Assembly (NCBI RefSeq): GCF_000266905.1
Contig: NC_018027.1
Location: forward strand, 3,534,001 to 3,598,000
Direction of reading: 5' to 3'
Length of the DNA stretch: 64,000 nt
Source: Mycolicibacterium chubuense NBB4
GTDB lineage: Bacteria > Actinomycetota > Actinomycetes > Mycobacteriales > Mycobacteriaceae
Part shown: positions 43,308 to 52,941 of the stretch, piece after piece
How positions within the stretch are numbered: the first letter of the stretch is position 1
Layout: each line of letters begins with the position of its first letter
The notes under the pieces: generated by a model
Told to the model about the DNA's origin: nothing
Databases searched by the model: none
The model's input: only the letters and a program-made list of their open reading frames with translations
Translations under genes and position numbers: made by a program

Positions 43308-44702
43308 TCAAGCGACGTGTTGGCCCGTAGGCTTGTGTTTGGCGGGCCTGGATGTTGGGGCGCTTGGCGACTCCTGCGACTCCTGGCCCGCCGCCTGTTT
43401 GCGGCGGTCTCGCATGCGTTGGTGACGGATGTTGTCGCGGCGCCGGGGCTCGATGTGATAGCGCTCTTTGACGATCTTGCGGCCCTGAGCGTTGGTGATG
43501 GGGGTGCCGTCGACATCGCGCAGGACGTAGGGCTGGCCGTTGCGCATGCAGGTAGCGATCCGGGTGACCAGCAGGGTGGCCAGGTGGCAGATCGCCGAGT
43601 CGTGGTGGCGGTTGCCGGTCATCAGTCGCTGGTATTTCGCAGCGATCTGCGGGTCGATCTTGCGGGCTTGATCAGCGGCGGTGCATAGCATTTCGCGCAG
43701 CAGGGGGTCGCCGGCCTTGGTGATCGAGGATTCGACCTTGCTCAGTCCGGACTGATTGACCTTGGGGATCAGTCCGGTGTAAGCGCGGATCGCGGCCAGC
43801 GAGGTGAATCGGTGGGGATCTCCGATGCGTCCGGCGATCACGGCGCTGATGACGGGTCCGACGCCGGGAGCAGAAGCCACGATTGCCTCGGGGTCGGCGT
43901 CGGCGTAGAGGTTAGCGACCCGTTCATCGATCTGCTTGATTTGCCGGGTCAAAAACAGTGCCTGTTCGGCCTCGTGGGCGATGTCGTCGCCCAGTTCGGC
44001 GAAGTTCATCCCATCCGGTCCCCACAGCATGAGGGTTTCCTTGGCTGCGACGATGAGTCCGGCGGCGTGGTCTTCACGCCACGCGCCGCGGGAGCGGGCG
44101 ATCAGAAACCGGCTCAGACGTCCCTGGCCGAGTCGAATCACCGTATTCGGATCGGCATAACGAGCGAGGAATTCCAACGCCGCGGTGCCGTAGTTCGAGC
44201 CGAGCACCGCATACCACGCCGGCCCGAGGAGCTCGACGAGCGCATCGAGCCGGGAATACACCGCGACCCGGCGTTTAATCATGGTGGAGCGCTGTTTGAC
44301 CAAGCGCCGCAACGGGTCTGCCGGCCCCTGGCCGGAATATTCGCGCAACCCTTCGGGATGCAGTAGCGGCAGCCGGGCCAGCAGCTCGGAGTCGATCCGA
44401 TCGTTCTTGGTGTGCTTGGAGTAGTACTTGCGCAGATCCGCCGATTGGGTGGTAGGCACCATCACCACCCGGGCGCCGCGGCGGCGGAACCACTCGGCCA
44501 GCACGATCCACGCGTTACGGGTCGGCTCCACCACCACGGTCACGTCCGTGGCGTCGGCCAGGAACAGATCGGCCCACAGCCGCTCCAGGTCCGCCGGCCG
44601 GGTCGAGAATTTCCGGCCCCGCCATACCGTGGTCCCGTCGCGGGCCAGCGTCGCTTGATGCGCCGCGCGCACCGCTACGTCGATCCCTAATGTCCATGCC
44701 AT
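43308..44702 (-). CDS. IS110-family transposase
   Basis: 464-residue DEDD recombinase. The RuvC-like N-terminal domain shows Asp8 (LGIDVAV), Glu59 (VVVEPTRNAW), Asp101 and Asp104 (KNDRIDSELL). The C-terminal Tnp domain contains PGVGPVISAVIAGRIGDP and AIRAYTGLIP. It ends near SSITKAGDPLLREML, where the catalytic Ser is expected. A basic tail of about 60 residues follows. The frame is complete, so the element may be active. IS110 enzymes cut and join using a structured bridge RNA encoded by their own non-coding end. Confidence 0.93.
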   Translation of the reverse strand: MAWTLGIDVAVRAAHQATLARDGTTVWRGRKFSTRPADLERLWADLFLADATDVTVVVEPTRNAWIVLAEWFRRRGARVVMVPTTQSADLRKYYSKHTKNDRIDSELLARLPLLHPEGLREYSGQGPADPLRRLVKQRSTMIKRRVAVYSRLDALVELLGPAWYAVLGSNYGTAALEFLARYADPNTVIRLGQGRLSRFLIARSRGAWREDHAAGLIVAAKETLMLWGPDGMNFAELGDDIAHEAEQALFLTRQIKQIDERVANLYADADPEAIVASAPGVGPVISAVIAGRIGDPHRFTSLAAIRAYTGLIPKVNQSGLSKVESSITKAGDPLLREMLCTAADQARKIDPQIAAKYQRLMTGNRHHDSAICHLATLLVTRIATCMRNGQPYVLRDVDGTPITNAQGRKIVKERYHIEPRRRDNIRHQRMRDRRKQAAGQESQESPSAPTSRPAKHKPTGQHVA

Positions 44703-44873
44703 CGTTGTGTGCTCCTGTCAGCCATCAATCCCTATTCACCCAGGTGGCTGACCATCGCGGCTGTGGCCCAGACATTCTCTAAGCAGGAGTCCACACCGAC
44801 CGGCCGGCTCCAAGTTCCCGAACAAGGACACCGCTCGACCAGACACCGAGCTCGCGAGCGGACCACTCAAATC
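44703..44873 (-). ncRNA. Candidate bridge RNA region of the IS110 element
   Basis: About 170 bp between the transposase start and the inferred left end hold no open frame worth calling. In IS110-group elements this place encodes the bridge RNA that pairs with donor and target DNA. Palindromic segments such as GAGCTCGCGAGC suggest folding. The assignment rests on position and element class, not on a fold calculation. Confidence 0.45.
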
Positions 44874-44967
44874 TCAGGGATCACCACGCGTCCCAGTCGG
44901 ATGTTCGGCCCGCCCGCGAACTCACACTCCAAAGCTAAATGTCGGTGGTGGCTGTGATGATGGGGTC

Positions 44968-46299
44968 ATGTCCTCGCCTGCACCATCTTTGGCCGCTTCG
45001 CGGCGTGCCGATGAGCGGTTGGCGGTGTTGTTCGAGGAGTTGGCGGAGCTGACCGGTCAGCGCAACGCGATCGACGGCCGCATCGTGGAGATCGTCGCCG
45101 AAGTCGACCGCGACCGGCTGTGGGCGGCCGCGGGAGCACGGTCGGTGGCGTCGCTGGTGGCGTGGAAGGCCGGGGTGACCCCGGCACGCGCGGAGACCAT
45201 CGCCACCCTGGCCCACCGGCTCGAGGGGTTCCCGGTGTGTCATCAAGGCTTGCGCGAGGGCCGGCTATCGCTCGATCAAGTCGGCACCATCGCCGAGCGG
45301 GCCGCCGACGGCTCCGACGAGCACTACGCCGAGTTGGCCGCCTCGGCCACGGTGACCCAGCTGCGGTTCGCCCTCAAGCTCGCCCCCAAGCCGAAACCCG
45401 AACCCAGGCCCGAACCCGAGGTGGAGCCGGAGCCTGACCACACACCGGAGCCCGCACCGGTGCCGGAGCCGTCGATCAGCAAGTCCACCGACGGCCAGAG
45501 CACCACCTGGCGGATCACCCTGCCCGCACTGGAGGCCGCGAAGTTCGAGGCCGCGCTGGCCTCCCACCAGGACGCGCTGATCACCGACTGGAAGCGCGAC
45601 CACGACACCGAGGCCCACGACACCGAGGCCGCCGACGGCCCAGGGCAACCCGGCTCGGGGCAGCGGCCGCCGATGCCCACCACCGGCGACGCGTTCCTGG
45701 CCCTGGTCGAAGCGAGCTGGGACGCCGAGGCCAGCCGCCGCCCGCACGGGCAGCACACCACCGTGGTCGCGCACCTCGACCTCGACAAGCCGGTGGCCGC
45801 CCTACACCTGGGTCCGCTGCTCTCCGACGCCGACCGCCGATACCTGACCTGCGACGCCACCTGCGAGGTGTGGTTCGAACGCCACGGCCGGCCGATCGGC
45901 GCGGGCCGCACGACGCGAACGGTCAACCGGCGGCTGCGCCGCGCCCTCGAACACCGCGACCGCTGCTGCGCCGTGCCCGGCTGCGGGGCCACCCACGGGC
46001 TGCACGCCCACCACATCCGGCACTGGGAAGACGGCGGCCCCACCGACCTGAACAACCTCGTCCTCGTCTGCCCCTACCACCACCGGGCCCACCACCGCGG
46101 CCTGATCACCATCACCGGACCCGCCGACCAGCTCGTCGTCACCGACGGCGCCGGCCGCGCCCTGAGCAGCGCCTCGCTGGCCCGCACCCCGACCACACCG
46201 CCACCCGCGGCGGCACCCTACAAAGGCCCCACCGGCGAACGCGCCGACTGGTGGTGGTACGAACCCTTCCAACCCCAACCACCACCGAGCGCCAATTAG
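44968..46299 (+). CDS. DUF222/HNH endonuclease, REP13E12-type
   Basis: 443-residue protein of the mycobacterial 13E12 repeat family. The N-terminal DUF222 helices cover about residues 1-290, with a Pro/Glu-rich linker of PEPEVEPEPDHTPEP type at about residues 130-165. A C-terminal HNH nuclease follows, with CCAVPGCGATHGLHAHHIRHW split as CCAVPGCG and HAHHIRHW, then CPYHHRAHH. Zinc-binding Cys/His are intact, so the enzyme may be active. Multiple copies per genome are usual, and some behave as mobile repeats or prophage attachment targets. It sits next to the IS110 element, 18 bp from the end of proB. Confidence 0.9.
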   Translation: MSSPAPSLAASRRADERLAVLFEELAELTGQRNAIDGRIVEIVAEVDRDRLWAAAGARSVASLVAWKAGVTPARAETIATLAHRLEGFPVCHQGLREGRLSLDQVGTIAERAADGSDEHYAELAASATVTQLRFALKLAPKPKPEPRPEPEVEPEPDHTPEPAPVPEPSISKSTDGQSTTWRITLPALEAAKFEAALASHQDALITDWKRDHDTEAHDTEAADGPGQPGSGQRPPMPTTGDAFLALVEASWDAEASRRPHGQHTTVVAHLDLDKPVAALHLGPLLSDADRRYLTCDATCEVWFERHGRPIGAGRTTRTVNRRLRRALEHRDRCCAVPGCGATHGLHAHHIRHWEDGGPTDLNNLVLVCPYHHRAHHRGLITITGPADQLVVTDGAGRALSSASLARTPTTPPPAAAPYKGPTGERADWWWYEPFQPQPPPSAN

Positions 46300-46316
46300 G
46301 GGGCGCGGCGGTACAT

Positions 46317-47429
46317 CTAGACGGCGACGAGATCGTCGGCGTGCACAGCCGGCCTGCGCATCTCGGCGGGCAGGTCCGACGTCGACCGGCCGAGCATCGT
46401 GGCCAGTTCGGTCGCGTCGTACGCGACGACTCCGCGACCCACCATGGTCGAGTCCTGGGCGCGCAGTTCGACCACGTCGCCGCCGTAGAATCGACCGGTC
46501 AACGCCGTGATGCCGGCGGGCAGAAGCGAACGACGCTGCCGCACAACGGCATTGACGGCGCCATCGTCGAGCGTCAGCGTGCCCGCTGCCTCCGCGGCGT
46601 AGCGCACCCAGAATTTGCGCGCGGACATGCGGCCCGCGCGTGGCGCGAACACCGTGCCCACCGATGCGTCCGTCAGCGCGGCCGCGGCATCCGAGGCGGC
46701 GGCTAACAGCACCGGCACGCCCGCATCCGCGGCCAGCAGCGCCGACGACAGCTTCGACATCATGCCGCCGGTGCCCAGGTGGCTGCCGCGGCCGGCGGTC
46801 ACGCCTTGGAGATCGTCGGGTCCGGCCACCTCGGGGATGAAACGCGCCGGGTTGCCGGGGGCCGCCTTGCGGGGATCACCGTCGTAGAGACCGTCGATAT
46901 CGCTGAGCAACACCAGCGCATCGGCGCCGACGAGATGGGCCACGAGCGCCGAAAGCCGGTCGTTGTCGCCAAACCTGATCTCGTTCGTCGCGACCGTGTC
47001 GTTCTCGTTGACGATCGCCACCGCGTGCAGAGCACGCAGCCGGTCCAGCGTGCGGGCGGCGTTGGTGTGCTGCACGCGCATCGAGATGTCGTGGGCGGTC
47101 AGCAGCACCTGCCCCACGGTGCGGTCGTAGCGGCGGAACGCCGTGTTCCAGGCGTTGATCAGCGCGACCTGACCAACGCTCGCCGCGGCCTGCTTGGTCG
47201 CCAGATCGGTGGGTCGCCGGCTCAGCCTGAGCGGCTCCATACCCGCCGCGATGGCCCCCGACGACACGATCACGACGTCGGATCCCGACTTCATCCGCGC
47301 CTCGATGGCTTCGGCGAGGTCCTGCAAACGGCCCGTGTCGAACACGCCCGTCGGCGTGGTCAGCCCCGTGGTGCCGATCTTGACCACCACGGACCGCGCG
47401 GTGCGGATCGCCTCCCGGTGCTGACTCAC
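46317..47429 (-). CDS. proB: Glutamate 5-kinase
   Basis: 370-residue kinase of the first proline-synthesis step. The amino acid kinase domain shows [20 protein letters not shown] and [21 protein letters not shown]-terminal PUA domain begins near [14 protein letters not shown]. The GTG at 47429 lies 10 bp after the obg stop, as in Rv2439c-Rv2440c, so it is cotranscribed with obg, rpmA and rplU. A start further upstream is open but overlaps obg heavily. Feedback inhibition by proline is usual for this family. Confidence 0.94.
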   Translation of the reverse strand: MSQHREAIRTARSVVVKIGTTGLTTPTGVFDTGRLQDLAEAIEARMKSGSDVVIVSSGAIAAGMEPLRLSRRPTDLATKQAAASVGQVALINAWNTAFRRYDRTVGQVLLTAHDISMRVQHTNAARTLDRLRALHAVAIVNENDTVATNEIRFGDNDRLSALVAHLVGADALVLLSDIDGLYDGDPRKAAPGNPARFIPEVAGPDDLQGVTAGRGSHLGTGGMMSKLSSALLAADAGVPVLLAAASDAAAALTDASVGTVFAPRAGRMSARKFWVRYAAEAAGTLTLDDGAVNAVVRQRRSLLPAGITALTGRFYGGDVVELRAQDSTMVGRGVVAYDATELATMLGRSTSDLPAEMRRPAVHADDLVAV

Positions 47430-47439
47430 TCGCTGACCG

Positions 47440-48897
47440 TCACTCTTCGCGCAAGCGCTCGTCGACGTGCTCCCGGCGCGCCTTCCGGGCAGCCTTACGC
47501 TCGTCGGCCGAGACACGGTCGGTCTGGTCCAGCCGCATGTCGGTGCCGCGACCGGACATCCGCACGTCGACGCCGGCCGGCGTCTGCGGCTCCCAGTCGA
47601 ACGTCATGTCCCCGATCGTCACGGCGCACCCGGGCCGCGCGCCGAGCTTGAGCAGCTCGTCTTCGACACCCAGGCGGGCCAATCGATCGCCGAGATAACC
47701 GACCGCCTCGTCGTTGTCGAAGTTCGTCTGGGCCACCCAACGCTGTGGGCGCGTGCCCCGCACGACGAAGCCACCCTGTCCGTCGGGCTCGACGGAGAAC
47801 GCTGTCTCGTCGACGGCCACGGGCCGGATCACCGGACGCCGCGGCACCGCCTCCGGCTGGGCGGCCCGGTAGGCCGCCACCATGTCCCACAACGCGAACG
47901 TCAACGGCCGCAGGCCTTCCCGCGACACCGTCGACACCTCGAACACCGGCCAGCCGAACTTGCGGGTGATCTCCTCGCGGACGAACTCGGCGAGCTCGCG
48001 GGCATCGGGTACGTCGATCTTGTTGAGTACCACCGCCCTGGGCCGCTCGGCGAGGTCGCCGAGCGTCGAATCACCCTGAAGCGTAGGCGTATACGCCGAG
48101 ATCTCGGCCTCGAGCGCTTCGATGTCGGAGATCGGATCGCGGCCCGGCTCCAGCGTCGCGCAGTCGACGACGTGTACCAGCACCGCGCAGCGTTCGATGT
48201 GCCGGAGGAAATCCAGCCCGAGCCCGCGGCCCTCGGAGGCGCCGGGGATCAGGCCGGGCACGTCGGCCACCGTGAACGTGTGCTCTCCTGCGGAGACCAC
48301 CCCGAGGTTGGGCGCCAGCGTGGTGAACGGATAGTCGGCGATCTTGGGCTTCGCCGCCGAGATCGCGGACACCAGCGACGACTTTCCCGCCGACGGGAAG
48401 CCCACGAGGCCGACGTCGGCGACGGTCTTGAGCTCGAGGGTCAGGTCGCGGACCTCGCCCTTCTCACCGAGCAGCGCGAAGCCTGGAGCCTTACGCGCCC
48501 GGGACGCCAGCGCAGCGTTGCCGAGCCCGCCGCGCCCCCCGGCGGCGGCCTCGAAGCGGGTGCCCGTACCGACGAGGTCGGCCAGGATGTGGCCGTGTTC
48601 GTCCAGCACGACCGTTCCGTCGGGGACCTTCACCTCGAGATCGGTGCCCGCGGCTCCGTCGCGGTTGCTGCCTGCCCCCTGCTTGCCCGACGGGGCGACC
48701 ACATGCGGGTGGAAGTGAAAGTCGAGCAGCGTGTGCACCTGCGGATCGACGACGAACACCACACTTCCGCCGCGCCCGCCGTTGCCGCCGTCAGGACCGC
48801 CGAGCGGTTTGAACTTCTCGCGGTGCACCGAGGCGCAGCCGTTGCCGCCGTTGCCCGCCCGCGCGTGAACGACGACGCGGTCGATGAAACGGGGCAT
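47440..48897 (-). CDS. obg: GTPase Obg
   Basis: 485-residue essential GTPase involved in 50S assembly and growth-state control. The glycine-rich Obg domain lies at residues 1-158 ([24 protein letters not shown] split as [15 protein letters not shown] and [14 protein letters not shown]). The G domain has [17 protein letters not shown] and NKID. A C-terminal OCT domain is seen around residues 350-430 ([13 protein letters not shown]). The acidic/basic tail ends HVDERLREE. It is encoded between proB and the ribosomal genes rpmA and rplU, as in Rv2440c. Confidence 0.96.
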   Translation of the reverse strand: MPRFIDRVVVHARAGNGGNGCASVHREKFKPLGGPDGGNGGRGGSVVFVVDPQVHTLLDFHFHPHVVAPSGKQGAGSNRDGAAGTDLEVKVPDGTVVLDEHGHILADLVGTGTRFEAAAGGRGGLGNAALASRARKAPGFALLGEKGEVRDLTLELKTVADVGLVGFPSAGKSSLVSAISAAKPKIADYPFTTLAPNLGVVSAGEHTFTVADVPGLIPGASEGRGLGLDFLRHIERCAVLVHVVDCATLEPGRDPISDIEALEAEISAYTPTLQGDSTLGDLAERPRAVVLNKIDVPDARELAEFVREEITRKFGWPVFEVSTVSREGLRPLTFALWDMVAAYRAAQPEAVPRRPVIRPVAVDETAFSVEPDGQGGFVVRGTRPQRWVAQTNFDNDEAVGYLGDRLARLGVEDELLKLGARPGCAVTIGDMTFDWEPQTPAGVDVRMSGRGTDMRLDQTDRVSADERKAARKARREHVDERLREE

Positions 48898-48980
48898 CGG
48901 ACGTCCTTTCCATGACGAAATCTACGTGGTGCTGCCGAAGCATGAGCGCTCGCGGCACGACGCGGATCTCGACGTGAAAG

Positions 48981-49247
48981 TCAGGCCTCGACGCGGGTGA
49001 CGCGAACGACGTTGACGAACTTGCGGCCGCGCCGGGTACCGAACTCGACAGCGCCGGGCGCCGTGGCGAACAGCGTGTCGTCGCCGCCGCGGCCGACGTT
49101 CGCGCCCGGGTGGAAGTGCGTGCCGCGCTGCCGGACCAGGATCTCGCCGGCCTTGACGACCTGACCGCCGAACCGCTTGACGCCGAGCCGCTGTGCGGCG
49201 GAGTCGCGACCGTTACGTGAGCTGGAAGCGCCCTTCTTGTGTGCCAT
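48981..49247 (-). CDS. rpmA: 50S ribosomal protein bL27
   Basis: 88-residue ribosomal protein whose N-terminus reaches the peptidyl transferase centre. The sequence begins [21 protein letters not shown] after the initiator, followed by [20 protein letters not shown], the normal family pattern. There is no N-terminal extension of the type removed by a protease in Firmicutes. It lies 13 bp after rplU and 83 bp before obg on the minus strand. Confidence 0.97.
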   Translation of the reverse strand: MAHKKGASSSRNGRDSAAQRLGVKRFGGQVVKAGEILVRQRGTHFHPGANVGRGGDDTLFATAPGAVEFGTRRGRKFVNVVRVTRVEA

Positions 49248-49260
49248 GTCCCTCGCTCCG

Positions 49261-49584
49261 TTACTTGATGCCGGTGACCTTGAGCACCGTCAGCTGCTGA
49301 CGATGGCCCTGGCGCTTGTGATAGCCGGACTTGTTCTTGAACTTGTGGATGCGGATCTTCGGGCCCTTGGTGTGCTCGAGGACCTCGCCGGTGACCGCAA
49401 CGCTCTCCAGCGCCTTGGCGTCGGTGGTGACGTTGGCGCCGTCGACGACCAGGGCGACGGGCAGCGAGACCGAGGCGCCGGGCTCGACGTCGAGCTTCTC
49501 CACCTTGACGATGTCGCCGGCGGCGACCTTGTACTGCTTACCGCCGGTCTTGACGATCGCGTACGTGGCTGTCTGAGCTGCCAT
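49261..49584 (-). CDS. rplU: 50S ribosomal protein bL21
   Basis: 107-residue 23S rRNA-binding protein. Typical features are [14 protein letters not shown] near the start and [22 protein letters not shown], ending LKVTGIK. The ATG at 49584 has GGAAG upstream. It starts the rplU-rpmA-obg-proB unit. The 122-nt leader between the candidate promoter and the start is unusually long for a small operon and could hold autoregulatory structure; none was resolved by eye. Confidence 0.97.
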   Translation of the reverse strand: MAAQTATYAIVKTGGKQYKVAAGDIVKVEKLDVEPGASVSLPVALVVDGANVTTDAKALESVAVTGEVLEHTKGPKIRIHKFKNKSGYHKRQGHRQQLTVLKVTGIK

Positions 49585-49705
49585 CGTTGGTCTTCCTCTG
49601 CTTCGCGTGCGGGCGCGCATCACCCGAGGGCGTGCGTGCGGGTCTGGGTGGGATCTCGTCCCTGCCCCGGGCCGGCCGTCGGCAAGCCCTGGAGACAACT
49701 GCTCA

Positions 49706-49735
49706 AGGTTACGTGACCAGCAGGGAGAGGGTCAA
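49706..49735 (-). promoter_or_regulatory. Candidate SigA promoter of rplU-rpmA-obg-proB
   Basis: On the minus strand TTGACC (49730-49735) and TAACCT (49706-49711) are 18 bp apart. The transcript would start near 49699 and run about 115 nt to the rplU ATG. The -35 lies within the spacer after the rne stop. Confidence 0.6.
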
Positions 49736-49740
49736 ACCGC

Positions 49741-52623
49741 TCAGTCGTGACCGGGCGGGCCGGCGGGTCGCGCCGCGGCGCGGCGCCGATGCCGGCCGGG
49801 CCGGGTGGCAGCGACTGGCGGTTCGGCCTCGTCGTCCGAGTCGTCGGAGTCCTCGTCAACGCCCGAGTCGCCCGACTCATCAGAGTCGTCCGAGTCGTCA
49901 GAGTCGTCCGAGTCGTCGGAGTCGTCGTCGAGGACCTCGATGTCGTCGTCGATCTCGTCGTCCTCGTCATCGGAGTCGAGGTCGATCTCGTCGGAGTCCT
50001 CGTCGTCCGAGTCGGTCTCGTCGTCCGAGTCGTCGTCTTCGTCGTCCTCCTCGAAATCGTCGTCGAGTTCCCCGTCGGCGGGGCCGGCGACGGCCTGGCG
50101 GATCGAGTCGGGCTCGAGCTCGGCGACCTCTTCGGCCGCTTCCTCGTGCTCGTCGTCGTCGTGCTTGCCGTTGGCGGCGGCCATCGCCTTGAACATGGGA
50201 TGGTCACCCGGACTGTGCGACGGCAGCTTGGCGACCTGGACCTCCTGCTCCTTGCCGCCACGCTTGCCGCGCTTGCTGCGCCGGCCACCGCCCGATTCGG
50301 ACTTCCGGCCGGCCGAGGACGTCGAGTCGACGGGATCGCCGTGCAGCAGGATGCCGCGGCCGCCGCAGTGTGTGCACGCGGTCGAGAACGCCTCGATCAG
50401 CCCCGTCCCGAGTCGCTTGCGCGTCAACTGCACCAGCCCCAGAGACGTCACCTCCGAAACCTGGTGCCGCGTGCGGTCTCTGGCCAGCGCTTCGGTGAGC
50501 CGGCGCAGCACCAGATCGCGGTTGGACTCCAGCACCATGTCGATGAAGTCGATCACGACGATGCCGCCGATGTCGCGCAGCCGCAGTTGGCGCACGATCT
50601 CCTCGGCGGCCTCGAGGTTGTTGCGGGTGACGGTCTGTTCGAGGTTGCCGCCGGACCCGGTGAACTTGCCGGTGTTGACGTCGACGACCGTCATCGCCTC
50701 GGTGCGGTCGATGACCAGCGTGCCGCCCGACGGCAGCCACACCTTGCGGTCCATCGCCTTGGTGAGTTGTTCGTCGATGCGGTGCACGGCGAAGACGTCC
50801 GGCCCCTCCGGCGAGGCGGGCTCGTACTTCGTCATCCGCGGAAGGAGCTCGGGCGCAACCGAAGTCACGTAGTCGTTGATGGTCTTCCAGGCGTCATCGC
50901 CCGAGACGACCAGACCCGTGAAGTCCTCGTTGAACAGGTCGCGGATGACCTTGACCAGCACGTCGGGCTCTTCGTAGAGCGCGACCGCGGCGCCGGCCTT
51001 CTTCGCGCTGATCTCGGCGGCCTTGGCCTCGATCTCGTTCCACCGCTTCTGCAGCCGGTCCACGTCGGAGCGGATGTCGTCTTCCTTCACGCCTTCCGAC
51101 GCGGTCCTGATGATCACGCCGGCGTCGGACGGCACGACCTCGCGCAGGATCTCCTTGAGCCGCTGACGTTCGGTGTCGGGCAGCTTGCGGCTGATGCCGG
51201 TGGACGACGCGCCCGGCACGTAGACGAGATAGCGCCCGGCCAGCGACACCTGGGTGGTCAAGCGCGCGCCCTTGTGACCGACCGGATCCTTGCTGACCTG
51301 CACCACGACGTAGTCGCCGGGCTTGAGCGCCTGCTCGATCTTGCGCTGCGCACCGCCGAGGCCGGCGGCCTCCCAGTTCACCTCGCCGGCGTAGAGCACG
51401 CCGTTGCGCCCGCGGCCGATGTCGACGAACGCTGCCTCCATCGACGGGAGCACGTTCTGCACGATGCCGAGGTAGATGTTGCCCACCAGAGACGCCGACG
51501 CCGCGGAGGTCACGAAGTGCTCGACGACGACGCCGTCCTCGAGCACGGCGATCTGCGTGTAGCGGGCGCCCTCGTGCGGCGGCTCGGAGCGGACCTTGTC
51601 GCGGACGACCATCATGCGCTCGACGGCCTCGCGGCGCGCCAGGAACTCGGCCTCGCTCAGGATGGGCGGCCGACGGCGGCCGGCGTCGCGGCCGTCCCGG
51701 CGTCGCTGACGCTTGGCCTCCAGCCGGGTCGATCCGTTGATCCCCTGGATCTCGGAGTCTCCCTGGGAGGACTTGTCGGACTTGCCGGACTGCCGTGGCT
51801 CTCGCTCGTGCACGACGGTGTTGGGCGGGTCGTCGACCGAGGTGTTGTCGTTGTCGTCGCCGGATCCCGACTTGCGGCGGCGGCGGCGACGCCGCCTGCG
51901 GCTGCTGCCGTCACCGCCTGCGCCGTCGTCCTCGCCGCTGTCGTCGTCCGAGTCGTCCCCGGTCTCCGAGGATTCGCCCTCGGCCTGGGCGTCGGTGTCG
52001 TCGGTCCCGGAGTCGTCACCGTTCTGCTCACCGCGCCCCCGGCCGCGCCCCCGTCGGCCGCGCCGCCGGCGCTTGGCGGCCGGGCGTTCGGACTGCTCGT
52101 CGTCGGAGTCGGTGTCGTCCTCGGTGCTGTCGTCGTCCTCGTCGCCGCCCTCGTCACTCTTGTCGGCGGCGTCGTCGAAGCGCACCGGCTGCGGGGCCAC
52201 GAACAGCGGCAGGTAGTCGGCTGGTTCGGCGGTCTGCGGGGCCGGGGTCTCCAGGATCAGCCGGGACTCCGGCTCCTCCTCGGCGGGGGTTTCGGGCTCC
52301 TGCTCGGGTTCGGGCGCCTCGGCTTCGGCGGCCGGCTCGGGAGCGGCCTGCGGCTCGGGCTCGGGGGCGGGCTCCGCGAGCGCCTCGCGCACCCGGTCGG
52401 CTTCTTCGCGGCCTACGGTCGAGTGTGCGCTGCGCGCCCGACCGTCGAGTTCGACGAGCGCGTCGATGATCCGCTTGCTCGTCGTGCCCAATACCCGGGC
52501 CAGGGAGTGGACCCTCAGCCGTTCGGGCGGCGCGTCCTTGGCCTCACCTGAAGAGCCAGCGACCTGCTGGGTCTCTTCCGGGAGCTCGTGGGCTGGAGCT
52601 TGAAGATTCTCATTGTCGGCCAC
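49741..52623 (-). CDS. rne: Ribonuclease E/G
   Basis: 960-residue endonuclease of RNA decay and rRNA processing. The catalytic core (about residues 320-800) has an S1 domain (GNIYLGIVQNVLPSMEAAFVDIG split as GNIYLGIVQNVLP and AAFVDIGRG), the DNase I-like Asp pair (VVDVNTGKFTG, VIDFIDM) and the zinc link CTHCGGRG. A disordered N-terminal arm (residues 80-310) alternates acidic runs with Arg blocks (RRRRRRRRRK). The C-terminal 130 residues are Asp/Ser/Glu repeats (DDSDDSDDSDDSDES). Such flanking arms bind RNA and partners in mycobacteria. Confidence 0.95.
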   Translation of the reverse strand: MADNENLQAPAHELPEETQQVAGSSGEAKDAPPERLRVHSLARVLGTTSKRIIDALVELDGRARSAHSTVGREEADRVREALAEPAPEPEPQAAPEPAAEAEAPEPEQEPETPAEEEPESRLILETPAPQTAEPADYLPLFVAPQPVRFDDAADKSDEGGDEDDDSTEDDTDSDDEQSERPAAKRRRRGRRGRGRGRGEQNGDDSGTDDTDAQAEGESSETGDDSDDDSGEDDGAGGDGSSRRRRRRRRRKSGSGDDNDNTSVDDPPNTVVHEREPRQSGKSDKSSQGDSEIQGINGSTRLEAKRQRRRDGRDAGRRRPPILSEAEFLARREAVERMMVVRDKVRSEPPHEGARYTQIAVLEDGVVVEHFVTSAASASLVGNIYLGIVQNVLPSMEAAFVDIGRGRNGVLYAGEVNWEAAGLGGAQRKIEQALKPGDYVVVQVSKDPVGHKGARLTTQVSLAGRYLVYVPGASSTGISRKLPDTERQRLKEILREVVPSDAGVIIRTASEGVKEDDIRSDVDRLQKRWNEIEAKAAEISAKKAGAAVALYEEPDVLVKVIRDLFNEDFTGLVVSGDDAWKTINDYVTSVAPELLPRMTKYEPASPEGPDVFAVHRIDEQLTKAMDRKVWLPSGGTLVIDRTEAMTVVDVNTGKFTGSGGNLEQTVTRNNLEAAEEIVRQLRLRDIGGIVVIDFIDMVLESNRDLVLRRLTEALARDRTRHQVSEVTSLGLVQLTRKRLGTGLIEAFSTACTHCGGRGILLHGDPVDSTSSAGRKSESGGGRRSKRGKRGGKEQEVQVAKLPSHSPGDHPMFKAMAAANGKHDDDEHEEAAEEVAELEPDSIRQAVAGPADGELDDDFEEDDEDDDSDDETDSDDEDSDEIDLDSDDEDDEIDDDIEVLDDDSDDSDDSDDSDDSDESGDSGVDEDSDDSDDEAEPPVAATRPGRHRRRAAARPAGPPGHD

Positions 52624-52941
52624 GTATTCTCCTCAAGCCCCCGGGCGCGTCATTTGCTGACGCGGCCACGCGAGGGCTTCCGATTCTGTGCCCGGGCTCC
52701 GATCTCTCGGCACTCCCGAACTTGTATGGTCTCGCTCCGAGTGCTCCCGGGGGAACGGTCTCGGTGCCGGTCTGAATGATGGCTGGACGGTCTGCGCCGC
52801 ACTGCGGGTAGCGGTGGTCGCGCTCGTCGAAGTCTTCATCCGGGCGGCCGACCCGGGTTGTAAGGCCGGTCACCCGCTCCCAGTATCCCATACGTCAGGG
52901 GGTGCCCCGCGGAGGCCGGGTCGGCCCGGCCGGGCCGGCGA
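52624..52941 (-). promoter_or_regulatory. Long rne leader region between ndk and rne
   Basis: 318 bp with no gene. A -10-like GATACT (52882-52887 on the minus strand) would give an rne leader of about 250 nt. Long rne leaders are known in mycobacteria and E. coli, where they allow RNase E to limit its own mRNA. No ORF or clear hairpin series was found. Confidence 0.4.

Larger units (their letters stand above)
43287..44873 (-). mobile_element. IS110-family insertion sequence
   Basis: Element of about 1.59 kb containing one transposase gene. Short inverted ends GATTTGAGT (43287-43295) and ACTCAAATC (44865-44873) bracket the gene. About 160 bp of non-coding DNA lie before the transposase start and about 10-20 bp after its stop. 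The long upstream non-coding end is the arrangement of the IS110 group. Exact ends are inferred from the repeats and were not checked against an empty site. Confidence 0.7.

Noticed and set aside
49850..50060. Regular short repeats that might be read as a CRISPR-like or satellite array
   Set aside because: They are in-frame codons for the Asp-Ser tail of rne, with no unique spacers.
49747..52551. 934-codon open frame on the plus strand opposite rne
   Set aside because: It mirrors the repeats and codon bias of rne, giving Val/Leu/Gly-rich sequence without family features. rne is clearly real.
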